From positions 1-24,313 of the IMG/VR virus record IMGVR_UViG_3300027784_000045: a stretch of DNA of 24,313 nt. One strand, written 5' to 3'. The position numbers and the translations under genes are program-made. Shown here piece by piece: positions 1 to 6,090 of this stretch (positions within the stretch are counted from its first letter, which is position 1; each line of letters begins with the position of its first letter). The notes under the pieces were generated by a model. It saw only the letters and a program-made list of their open reading frames with translations, was not told the DNA's origin and made no database searches. The DNA is from a virus.

Positions 1-171
1 ATGGGAATTGTAGTTTTTCTTCTATTCTACCCAAAACATTTAATGTTAGAGGGGGAGATATCATCAGCCGGGTTTATCGGAACTTATTTAATTTATATAA
101 TGTTTATTTTGGCTATAGGATTCTTAGAGATATGGAGAGCTTTGGAGGGGGAAGAAAAAGATGAGTTGTAG
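1..171 (+). CDS. Small membrane protein, possibly 5'-truncated
   Basis: This is an open frame of 56 codons ending in TAG. It has two hydrophobic stretches, residues 1-10 and about 23-42, separated by a short polar loop, and an acidic C-terminal tail. That fits a small inner-membrane protein with two membrane segments. The frame begins at the very first base of the window, so the ATG at position 1 may be an internal methionine of a longer gene. Its last codons overlap the next gene by 11 bases, which suggests translational coupling. I recognise no family and assign no function. Confidence 0.55.
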   Translation: MGIVVFLLFYPKHLMLEGEISSAGFIGTYLIYIMFILAIGFLEIWRALEGEEKDEL

Positions 172-445
172 AGTATGTAATAAAGGAGCACAATTTATTG
201 ACCATGAATTTGAGGATAACTATATAGAAGTGTCAATCTACAATGGAGTCTTAAATGTAGATGTAACCCCAAATGATGAGTATCCGGAATATTTTAAGAT
301 GGTATTACATGAAATGTCTAATCATTGTGAAATAAACTTTTGTCCCTATTGTGGTGACCAATTAGTGAAGGATGAGGAGATAAAAACAAAGCTAGGTTTA
401 TTTGATATATTTAAGGGGGAAAATTATAGAAAAAGGGAGGAGTAA
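161..445 (+). CDS. Small zinc-ribbon-like protein, unknown function
   Basis: This 94-residue protein has a CxxC pair at C3/C6 and a second CxxC (FCPYCG) at C61/C64, the usual four-cysteine arrangement of a zinc ribbon. Between the pairs lies a mostly beta-predicted, acidic segment, and a short basic tail follows. The start is supported by a GGAGGGGG ribosome binding site about 8 bases upstream. It overlaps the preceding membrane gene and lies 2 bases before the next one, so it is part of a tightly packed operon. Metal binding is inferred from the cysteine spacing. Its role, whether DNA binding, protein binding or structural, cannot be read from the sequence. Confidence 0.7.
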   Translation: MSCRVCNKGAQFIDHEFEDNYIEVSIYNGVLNVDVTPNDEYPEYFKMVLHEMSNHCEINFCPYCGDQLVKDEEIKTKLGLFDIFKGENYRKREE

Positions 446-447
446 AA

Positions 448-669
448 ATGAATAAAACATTAATTAAACTACACCAAAAAGCTAATGAGATAAATAAGAG
501 AGATAGGTATAAGGGGCTTACCTTCCATGCAGTTATGGACATCTTGATTGAGGGCTGGGACTTTGCCTGTGAAGAGTTTGACCATAAAGGCTATGCAATC
601 AAAGAAGAAGGCAGAAGGAGACATAAGGAGCTTGAAAAAAGGAGGGAAAACAATGAAAAAAGAGCATGA
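448..669 (+). CDS. Small charged protein with LIEGWD motif
   Basis: This 73-residue, strongly charged, helix-rich protein follows a clear GGGAGGAG ribosome binding site. Its middle carries the segment LIEGWDFACEEF, preceded by a sequence reading HAVMDI. The next gene repeats nearly the same element (LLIEGWDLLDSV), so the two look like diverged copies of one small domain. The C-terminal third is rich in Arg, Lys and Glu and should be a helix. It overlaps the next gene by 17 bases. I do not recognise a family. Small helical phage proteins of this kind are often early host-modulating factors, but nothing here shows that directly. Confidence 0.65.
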   Translation: MNKTLIKLHQKANEINKRDRYKGLTFHAVMDILIEGWDFACEEFDHKGYAIKEEGRRRHKELEKRRENNEKRA

Positions 670-1135
670 AGAGATTATTGATAAAAGAGCAAAAGAACTG
701 TCCTGTAAAGGTGAATATTTCCCTCTAAGAGAGAAGACAGTTAAAAAACTACTAATTGAGGGCTGGGATTTACTGGATTCAGTTATAGACACAGAAGAAA
801 AGCATAGGATAAAAAAGATAGATGATGAGAAGAAAAGATTGATAGAAGAGATGGAAGGATGCATGATAAGGGCAACTTACCATTGGTTAAAAGACAATGA
901 CCCATATTTATCAGATAAAATATACAATTCAGACTGGTTCGTAAGAGGGTTAAATTATAAACCGGCAAAGGAATCTATTATAGCAGAACTTTTGTTTACA
1001 GAAACCGGAATAAGAATAAAGGCTACTCACAAAGATTATCATAGTTTATCTAAAGAGGATTATTGGTTCACTGATAGTTATGAAGACTGGGGTATTGATA
1101 GATTACAAACTTACAAAAAAAAAATAAACCAATAA
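653..1135 (+). CDS. Unknown protein sharing the LIEGWD motif
   Basis: The frame is open from position 548, but the best start is the ATG at 653, because a GGAGGG ribosome binding site sits 7-8 bases before it and the earlier ATG at 548 has none. This gives 160 residues. The N-terminal part (residues 1-45) is helical and carries LLIEGWDLLDSV, matching the element in the preceding gene. The C-terminal part contains aromatic-rich segments and the run EDYWFTDSYEDWG, suggesting a separate small folded domain. The gene is the last of its operon, and its stop codon touches the stem of an intrinsic terminator. No family is recognised. Confidence 0.65.
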   Translation: MKKEHEEIIDKRAKELSCKGEYFPLREKTVKKLLIEGWDLLDSVIDTEEKHRIKKIDDEKKRLIEEMEGCMIRATYHWLKDNDPYLSDKIYNSDWFVRGLNYKPAKESIIAELLFTETGIRIKATHKDYHSLSKEDYWFTDSYEDWGIDRLQTYKKKINQ

Positions 1136-1167
1136 TGCCGGAGGTATTAAACTTCCGGCATTCTTTT
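1134..1167 (+). terminator. Intrinsic terminator
   Basis: AATGCCGGA (1134-1142) pairs with TCCGGCATT (1154-1162), giving nine base pairs that can extend by a G-T pair, with a loop of about 10-11 bases. CTTTT follows. It starts inside the stop codon of the upstream gene and lies just before a new consensus promoter, so it separates two transcription units. Confidence 0.85.
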
Positions 1168-1187
1168 AAATTAATTTACTAAATTAG

Positions 1188-1216
1188 TTGACAAACTAGT
1201 TTTAATATGTTATAAT
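1188..1216 (+). promoter_or_regulatory. Consensus sigma-A type promoter (class I)
   Basis: TTGACA at 1188-1193 and TATAAT at 1211-1216 are separated by exactly 17 bases, the ideal sigma-70/sigma-A arrangement. The spacer contains the palindrome AAACTAGTTT at 1193-1202. Two bases after the -10 box comes TTATAGAAGATG (1219-1230), which recurs at the same distance in the promoters at 23069 and 24077. It drives the SNF2-family gene at 1266. The shared palindrome could be an operator, which is inferred from recurrence only. Confidence 0.9.
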
Positions 1217-1265
1217 AGTTATAGAAGATGGAAGAATACTAATAAAAAATGGAAGGAGAGGTAAA

Positions 1266-3353
1266 ATGAAAGTATATGATGCTATAGAATATCTATTATC
1301 CAGATGTGATGGAGCAGTGGCAAAAGATGGTGAAGGATTTAATATGTTTGACAGAAACAAGGTAGATAAATACATGAGCTTTAATAGGAATTATAAAAAT
1401 GAGCAGGTGTTAAAAGAAATAGCAGAAAAATACAAAAATCAACTGGGAGTGGATAGTTTGGAAACAGAATTTGAGAAGCCAGAATATGACATTGTTTTAG
1501 AAGAATCAAATGGTCAAATCATAGTCAAATTTGATTACAATGAGGATATAATTAGTAAAGTTAAATCTTTAGATAGTAGGAGATATAATCCAAAAACAAA
1601 AAACTGGATAATCCCCTCAGACCGGCTAGAATCGCTTGAAAAGAAATTGGAAGGGTATAACATAAGGAAAGAATTCAAAGCTGAAGAAATTGAAGTGAGC
1701 AATGAAAAACAGCTTATTTTAAATGAGGAGAATGTCTATATTTACTTCCCTTATAATGAAACTATTTTGGATGCAGTTAGAGCTCTTCCTAATAGAAAAT
1801 GGAATGGTGATGAGAAGAGATGGGAAGCAACTATTAATAAACCAAATATTGATAAACTAATTAAACTGGGAGAAAAATTTGGATTCCATATAGACCCGGA
1901 GCTCTATGAATTACAAGAAGAATATGCAAATCAATTAGAAATCTCACAGGCTGTAGATGCAGACATAAAGATAGAAGGGCTAAGTAAAGATTTAGAGCTC
2001 ATGCCTTTCCAGAAAGCTGGAGTTAAATATGCAGTGAATAAGAAGAGGACTATTATAGCTGATGAAGTTGGATTAGGAAAGACAGTGCAGGCGATAGCCA
2101 CAGTTCAGAAGACAGATACTTATCCAGTATTGGTTGTATGTCCGGCATTCTTAAAATTAAACTGGAGAAAAGAATACAGGAAATGGTTAGAGGAAGACTT
2201 AGATATAACAATTATAGATGGTAGAGAGAATGACAAGATTAAGAAAGATTCAGATGTTTACATTATTAACTATAGCATCATTCATCACAATATAGACATC
2301 TTGAAAAAGTTAAATTTAAGAGGTCTTATTGTTGATGAGTCACATTACATTAAAAATCATAAAGCAAAGAGAACCAAAGCAGTTCAGAAACTGGCAAAGA
2401 ACATGGACTTTGATGTCAGACTTCTGCTATCTGCTACTCCAATTAAGAATAGACCAAAAGAACTTATAGCTCAATTAAAAGTTCTGGATAAATTAGACAG
2501 CATGGGTGGATTTTGGAGATTTGTTCACAGATATTGTAATGCTCATAAAACTGCATTTGGTCTGGATGTAGATGGGGCTTCTAATTTAGAAGAGCTTCAT
2601 GAGAGATTAAGGACTGAATGTATGATAAGAAGAGAAAAGAAGAATGTATTAGAAGAGTTGCCACCAGTTAATAGAACCAGCATTCCAATTGAAATCTCTA
2701 ATATGTCAGAGTATAGAGATGCTGAAAGAGATATTATAGATTATATCAGAAGAAACTCTGGAACTAAAAAGGCATATAAAGCAATGAAGGCTGAGATGAT
2801 AGTCAGACTTAATAAGCTCAGAGGATTATCTGCTAAAGGTAAGTTGGATGAAGTTGAGAAATGGATTAATGATTTTCTAGAAACTGGAGAAAAATTAATT
2901 GTATTTGCTCATCATAAATCAGTTACTGAAGAACTGGCAGATAGATTTGATGCTCTAAAAATTACAGGTAATACATCAGATGAGCAGAAAGATGAAGCAG
3001 TAGAGGCATTCCAGAATAATCCAGATGAGAAATTAATTGTTATTTCCTTACAAGCAGGTAGTGAGGGGATAACATTAACAGAAGCATCTAATGTCGCATT
3101 TGTAGAATTTGGATGGACTCCAACTGACCATGAGCAAGCAGAGGGCAGAGCATATGGTAGACTTAACGATATTCATGGTTTAAACTCCTATTATTTCACT
3201 GCAGAAGATACCATTGATGAATATGTCCTTAACATGATTGAAGAGAAAAGAGAGGTAATTTCAAAGACTACCAGAGGGGAAGCAGTGGAAAGTGAGCAGA
3301 TAAAGTCAAGTATTATAGAAGACACTTTAAAACATTTAGCAGAAAAACAGTAA
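1266..3353 (+). CDS. SNF2-family ATPase with HARP-like repeats
   Basis: This 695-residue protein has a complete superfamily 2 SNF2 motor: Walker A ADEVGLGKT (265-273), DESH box (357-360), SAT motif (389-391), and in the second RecA lobe the motif V/VI region with QAGSEGITL (596-604) and QAEGRAYGR (624-632). Before the motor are two repeats of about 45 residues (roughly 76-120 and 155-197), each with a phi-x-F-x-YN-E-x-I pattern and a K-x-W-x-x-x-I/TI end. These resemble the HARP domains of SMARCAL1-type annealing helicases, which rewind RPA- or SSB-coated DNA at stalled forks. The likely role is fork remodelling or strand annealing during phage replication, and SSB is encoded nearby at 9119. 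The gene has its own consensus promoter and a GGAAGGAGAGG ribosome binding site. The ATPase call is firm; the annealing-helicase role is inferred. Confidence 0.9.
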   Translation: MKVYDAIEYLLSRCDGAVAKDGEGFNMFDRNKVDKYMSFNRNYKNEQVLKEIAEKYKNQLGVDSLETEFEKPEYDIVLEESNGQIIVKFDYNEDIISKVKSLDSRRYNPKTKNWIIPSDRLESLEKKLEGYNIRKEFKAEEIEVSNEKQLILNEENVYIYFPYNETILDAVRALPNRKWNGDEKRWEATINKPNIDKLIKLGEKFGFHIDPELYELQEEYANQLEISQAVDADIKIEGLSKDLELMPFQKAGVKYAVNKKRTIIADEVGLGKTVQAIATVQKTDTYPVLVVCPAFLKLNWRKEYRKWLEEDLDITIIDGRENDKIKKDSDVYIINYSIIHHNIDILKKLNLRGLIVDESHYIKNHKAKRTKAVQKLAKNMDFDVRLLLSATPIKNRPKELIAQLKVLDKLDSMGGFWRFVHRYCNAHKTAFGLDVDGASNLEELHERLRTECMIRREKKNVLEELPPVNRTSIPIEISNMSEYRDAERDIIDYIRRNSGTKKAYKAMKAEMIVRLNKLRGLSAKGKLDEVEKWINDFLETGEKLIVFAHHKSVTEELADRFDALKITGNTSDEQKDEAVEAFQNNPDEKLIVISLQAGSEGITLTEASNVAFVEFGWTPTDHEQAEGRAYGRLNDIHGLNSYYFTAEDTIDEYVLNMIEEKREVISKTTRGEAVESEQIKSSIIEDTLKHLAEKQ

Positions 3354-3358
3354 AAGAG

Positions 3359-3388
3359 TTGACAAAACTAGTTTAAATACTGTATATT
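3359..3388 (+). promoter_or_regulatory. Promoter of the replication operon (class II)
   Basis: TTGACA at 3359-3364 is followed after 18 bases by TATATT at 3383-3388, preceded by TG (extended -10). The spacer contains AAACTAGTTT directly after the -35 box. The -10 region reads ACTGTATATTA, which is also present in the promoters at 9051 and 16792. It starts transcription just ahead of the leader ORF and the terminator at 3425. Confidence 0.85.
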
Positions 3389-3416
3389 ATTAATGCAGAA
3401 GAAGGAAGGTGATGAT

Positions 3417-3464
3417 ATGAATATGGGAGGAGAAATCCTCCCTTTTTTCTTATCTCATTTTTAA
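3417..3464 (+). CDS. 15-residue leader peptide ORF (putative)
   Basis: An ATG at 3417 follows GGAAGGTGAT (3404-3413), one of the strongest ribosome binding sites in the window, at a good distance. The frame has 15 codons and ends in TAA at 3462, shortly before the ribosome binding site of the next gene. The peptide reads MNMGGEILPFFLSHF. Codons 3 to 11 coincide with the stem, loop and T-run of an intrinsic terminator. Such an ORF is unlikely to make a working protein. It more likely serves as a leader whose translation melts the terminator and couples to the downstream gene. Translation is inferred from the ribosome binding site alone. Confidence 0.5.
   Translation: MNMGGEILPFFLSHF
3425..3448 (+). 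terminator. Intrinsic terminator / attenuator in leader
   Basis: GGGAGGA (3425-3431), a GAAA tetraloop (GNRA type) and TCCTCCC (3436-3442) form a perfect seven-pair hairpin followed directly by six T residues. It lies about 37 bases downstream of the -10 box at 3383-3388 and before the first full gene of the operon, so transcription from that promoter must pass it. The position makes it an attenuator, or the end of a short RNA of about 50 nt, rather than an ordinary operon end. It would also stop read-through from the SNF2 gene. Confidence 0.85.
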
Positions 3465-3478
3465 AAGGGGGTGAAAAG

Positions 3479-3868
3479 ATGGATGAAGAACTAAAAGAAG
3501 CTGTTAAAAATATGGCTAAAGAGTATGATAAAGAGAACAATTTAAAAAAGAAACATGACAAAAGAAGAAAAGAAATCAGAGATGAAATCAAAGACTTTTT
3601 AGAGTCTAGAGGTCTCAGTGAGTTTGATGATGATGACTACAGAGTTAAAATTATTGAGAACCAGAGAAAGAAAATTAAGGATGAAGAGAAACTGCTGGAG
3701 ATAATTAAGGATTATGAATTAAATGCAGTAAAGGATGCTCCAGATTTAAAGGCACTTGAAAATCTTATTGATGAGGGAGAAGTTCCAGAAGAAGCTCTAT
3801 CTGAAATAGCTGAATGCATAAATATACAGGAATGGAGTTACATCACAACAAAAAACAAAATGGAGTAA
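3479..3868 (+). CDS. Coiled-coil protein, unknown function
   Basis: This 129-residue protein is highly charged. Residues 1-45 are almost all Lys, Glu, Asp and Arg with heptad-like hydrophobics, so a coiled coil is expected. Then come a short DDDD-containing turn (about 49-55), a second helical region, and a C-terminal segment ending in QEWSYITTKNKME that looks beta-stranded. A GGGGGTG ribosome binding site precedes the ATG. It is the first full gene after the leader and attenuator and sits upstream of the replication genes. I do not recognise a family. Single-strand-binding accessory factors and nuclease inhibitors often look like this, but that is only a resemblance in composition. Confidence 0.65.
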   Translation: MDEELKEAVKNMAKEYDKENNLKKKHDKRRKEIRDEIKDFLESRGLSEFDDDDYRVKIIENQRKKIKDEEKLLEIIKDYELNAVKDAPDLKALENLIDEGEVPEEALSEIAECINIQEWSYITTKNKME

Positions 3869-3901
3869 ATGTATAAATATACATACTGAAGGAGGGATTT
3901 T

Positions 3902-4117
3902 ATGCCTAGTGATAGACCCAGAATGTTATTAAAAAATTCTAGAACTAAACAGATTCATCTGGCATATCCAGATAAAAATGATGTTGATGATTTAGAAGCA
4001 GAAGATGTAACAGATTATTCTGCTGTCTGTTTTAGATTTAATCCAAAAGATGAGAAAAGTGCTTCACTACAGATTGGGACTTTTGAGGATGTAACTTGTG
4101 AGCACTGTAGAGGATAA
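3902..4117 (+). CDS. Small unknown protein ending in CxxC
   Basis: This 71-residue protein has an excellent ribosome binding site (AAGGAGGG) and an ATG start. The N-terminus is basic, the middle acidic (a DVDDLEAEDVTD segment), and the C-terminus is TCEHCRG, a single CxxC motif at residues 67-70. One CxxC is half of a zinc site, so it may bind metal as a dimer or not at all. It lies between two other small genes in the same operon, with a 16-base gap to the next. No family or function is recognised. Confidence 0.65.
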   Translation: MPSDRPRMLLKNSRTKQIHLAYPDKNDVDDLEAEDVTDYSAVCFRFNPKDEKSASLQIGTFEDVTCEHCRG

Positions 4118-4133
4118 AAGGGAGGTGTAAAAT

Positions 4134-4349
4134 ATGGCAAAAGTTAAAGAGATAAAATTAGGAAGAGGTCTGTCTTTAGAATTAGGAGGCAGATGGCACA
4201 AACTTTATGCTGAAATGGGAGTAGAATTAGAAAAGGGAGATAAGGAAGAGGAAGTTATTGAGCAAGTTTGGGACTCTCTTGATAATACTTTAAAGGATAA
4301 ATATGATTCTATTGTAGATGCTTATGAAGAGGTAAATAAAAAGAAGTAA
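4134..4349 (+). CDS. Small unknown protein, beta N-terminus plus helix
   Basis: This 71-residue protein has a GGGAGGTG ribosome binding site. The first 30 residues contain glycine-rich, probably beta-stranded segments (KLGRGLSLELGGRWHKLYAE), followed by an acidic helix with EEEVIEQVWDSLDNTLKDKY. The strand pattern suggests a small compact domain. It is the last gene before the 288-bp non-coding region that may be the origin. I cannot name a family with confidence and assign no function. Confidence 0.65.
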   Translation: MAKVKEIKLGRGLSLELGGRWHKLYAEMGVELEKGDKEEEVIEQVWDSLDNTLKDKYDSIVDAYEEVNKKK

Positions 4350-4637
4350 ATAGTTTTACCAACTTATTTACATTATCTGCTATTATCCCCTTTTTCTAAC
4401 ATGCCTCTCTTTGTTGATATTAAGGGGATAATAGCCTACTATAAAATTTTTTCATAGTGCTTTTATCTACTGAAGTGCTTCTCTTTGTTCTAACTACAGC
4501 AATTATCCCTATTTTGGGTCTAATGCCAGCCTCTGTTTATATATATATACTTATATATCTTTAGTAATAACAGAATACTATAGTATATTAGAGGAGAGGA
4601 AAAAAGTGGAAATAAAGGTGAAAAAAGGAGGAATCGA
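4350..4637. other. Non-coding repeat-rich region, candidate origin
   Basis: These 288 bases hold no convincing gene; only frames of under 20 codons without ribosome binding sites are present. The left part has a 14-bp perfect inverted repeat (4379-4435) and short direct repeats: TTCTAAC at 4394 and 4488, TCTCTTTGTT at 4406 and 4480, AGTGCTT at 4456 and 4474, and another ATTATCCC near 4502. The right part (about 4536-4590) is almost pure A and T with TA steps, as in a DNA unwinding element. It directly precedes a winged-helix protein, helicase loader and helicase, so a replication origin is the best guess. A structured 5' leader for the operon is the alternative. No DnaA box consensus was found. 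Confidence 0.45.
4379..4435. repeat. 14-bp perfect inverted repeat, 29-nt loop
   Basis: GCTATTATCCCCTT (4379-4392) is exactly complementary to AAGGGGATAATAGC (4422-4435), with a 29-base spacer. There is no T-run after the right arm, so it is not a normal terminator. As DNA it could bind a dimeric initiator or form a cruciform. As RNA it would be a stable hairpin in the leader of the 4638 operon. Confidence 0.85.
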
Positions 4638-5402
4638 ATGTTTAGTAAGGAATTTGTGAAAGAGCCTCTTTCATTATTTGTTTTAGTTTATCTCTGGAAG
4701 AATTCCAATAGTCCAGTAGAATTTAATTATAAAGAAATTGAAGAGGAATTAGACATTAGCAAATATAAGCAGAAGAAAGCAATCGAATTCTTAGTTGAAA
4801 ATGGTATGTTAGAAGTACATAGAGATTTTTGCAGGAAGAATAAGAATTGTTTAGCTGAGGTCAACTTAGAAAATCCACATGTTAGAAGGGTGGTAGAAAA
4901 CTTGAAAAAGCAAGGAGAATTAATCCCGGGCGTAACAAAAGAGGATATGACCAGACCATTAGATGACAATCCAGTCCCTATCTATCCATTTAAGATTAGT
5001 GGAAATAAAGGTAAGACAATAATGGATTATGGTATGCAGAAATACACGAAAGCATTTTTTGGACATATAGGGTGGGATAAGGTAACCAACAGAGATTTAG
5101 CCTGTGTATTCGCACTCTGTGGGGGCAATAGACATAGAGACTTATTCTTCTTTAGACTTAAAAGAGCAAATTGGGCTGGAACTGTTATAAATAAGTATTT
5201 CAAAGACATAGATAAGAAGGATTTTATTTCTGTCTCTTTAGAATTTGTAAAAGAGTATGAAAATAAGTATATGAATGGTCATGGTCTTAATTGGAATTAC
5301 ATAGATAAACATAAACAACATAGAGAAGAACTCTTGACAAGAGCAAAAGAGAATGTTACAATTAGTTTAGATACTAGTTTAGATTCTATTTTATGGGAGT
5401 GA
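4638..5402 (+). CDS. Winged-helix protein, candidate replication initiator
   Basis: This 254-residue protein has a ribosome binding site AAAGGAGGAATCG. Residues about 5-65 look like a winged helix-turn-helix: a helix, the EEELDISKYKQKKAIEFL recognition segment, then a wing (NGMLEVHRDFCRKNKNCLAEV). A linker with prolines follows (about 95-115). The C-terminal region has a conserved-looking KAFFGHIGWDKVTNRDLACVF segment and many aromatic and basic residues. Phage initiators of the lambda O or DnaD type combine a DNA-binding winged helix with a helicase-loading domain and sit just before the loader. Here the order initiator, loader, helicase and primase is the same, and repeats lie directly upstream. 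The role is inferred from fold and position. A transcription regulator is the alternative. Confidence 0.6.
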   Translation: MFSKEFVKEPLSLFVLVYLWKNSNSPVEFNYKEIEEELDISKYKQKKAIEFLVENGMLEVHRDFCRKNKNCLAEVNLENPHVRRVVENLKKQGELIPGVTKEDMTRPLDDNPVPIYPFKISGNKGKTIMDYGMQKYTKAFFGHIGWDKVTNRDLACVFALCGGNRHRDLFFFRLKRANWAGTVINKYFKDIDKKDFISVSLEFVKEYENKYMNGHGLNWNYIDKHKQHREELLTRAKENVTISLDTSLDSILWE

Positions 5403-5406
5403 TTAA

Positions 5407-6090
5407 ATGAATGAGAGGTGGATAAATGACTGTTGGGCTAAAGGCTACTGCAAACAATATCAAACAGAATATTGTAATGACAATTGTATAGGATATCAAC
5501 AACTTAAATTTCTATATCGGACTAGTGGAATGCCTACAAAGTATCATCATTTACATAGTTTAGATTTATCCAAAAAGGATGAAAAAGTGCAGGAGAAATT
5601 AGAAGAGTTTAGAGACAATGTTGTAGAAAAAGTAGAAGAAGGAAAAGGGATAGTGATGGTTAGTCCTAATAAGGGAAATGGAAAAACATCATGGTCATGT
5701 ATCATAATGAATGAGTATTTTAAGAATATTGCTCTGGAAAATAACATGAAAGTTAGAGGCAAGTTTATCTCAGTTCCAGAGTTTTTGCAGGGACTGAAAG
5801 ATGATTTTGACCGGGATGATAAACAGATGGAGAAGACTAAGAAACATATAAGAGAAGCAGATTTAGTAATATGGGATGACATAGGGGCAGAGACTCCTAC
5901 CCGGTGGGTAAAAGAAACTCTTTATACTTTTATAAACTACAGAATCAGCAATGATAAATCCCAGATATATACATCAAATAAGACAGTAAGCCAACTTGAA
6001 AATGTTTTAGGAGAGAGGATATTTAGTAGAATAAGAGGGCAATGTCTGGGAGTAATCTTCAAAGGAAGGGATAGGAGGGTTAATCCATGA
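5407..6090 (+). CDS. AAA+ helicase loader, DnaC/DnaI-like
   Basis: This 227-residue AAA+ protein has a Walker A motif SPNKGNGKTS (86-95), Walker B LVIWDDIGAE (153-162), a sensor-1-like IYTSN (187-191) and an arginine-finger box ERIFSRIRG (203-211). All are in the arrangement of bacterial and phage helicase loaders, which place the DnaB-type ring on single-stranded DNA. The N-terminus has four cysteines, C9, C15, C23 and C27, that could hold a zinc ion like the N-terminal domain of DnaI. The segment MPTKYHHL (42-49) before the AAA+ core is typical of this family. It starts 4 bases after the putative initiator and shares an ATGA overlap with the helicase gene, which suggests coupled translation of loader and helicase. 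Confidence 0.88.
   Translation: MNERWINDCWAKGYCKQYQTEYCNDNCIGYQQLKFLYRTSGMPTKYHHLHSLDLSKKDEKVQEKLEEFRDNVVEKVEEGKGIVMVSPNKGNGKTSWSCIIMNEYFKNIALENNMKVRGKFISVPEFLQGLKDDFDRDDKQMEKTKKHIREADLVIWDDIGAETPTRWVKETLYTFINYRISNDKSQIYTSNKTVSQLENVLGERIFSRIRGQCLGVIFKGRDRRVNP

Noticed and set aside
548-652. Upstream extension of the gene at 653
   Set aside because: No ribosome binding site precedes 548, it lies wholly within the previous gene, and a GGAGGG site fits the ATG at 653.
469-864. Minus-strand open frame of 131 codons
   Set aside because: It lies antisense to two genes with strong ribosome binding sites, has no ribosome binding site of its own, and its composition is that of the complement of purine-rich coding DNA.
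1266-3353. SNF2 protein as part of a restriction or DISARM-type defence system
   Set aside because: No methylase, PLD or DUF1998 partner is nearby. The HARP-like repeats and replication neighbours fit fork repair better.
3869-3884. Palindrome ATGTATAAATATACAT as a terminator
   Set aside because: The six-pair stem is all A/T apart from one G-C pair and has no T-run after it; the next ribosome binding site follows at once. It may be a chance AT palindrome.
4401-4459. Possible 18-codon ORF in the non-coding region
   Set aside because: No ribosome binding site is present, and it runs through the inverted repeat, so it is better explained as repeat sequence.
4561-4637. Promoter for the 4638 gene at TATAGT/TATATT near 4579-4589
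   Set aside because: TATA-like boxes are present, but no -35 box lies at the right distance and the whole tract is A/T, so chance matches are likely.
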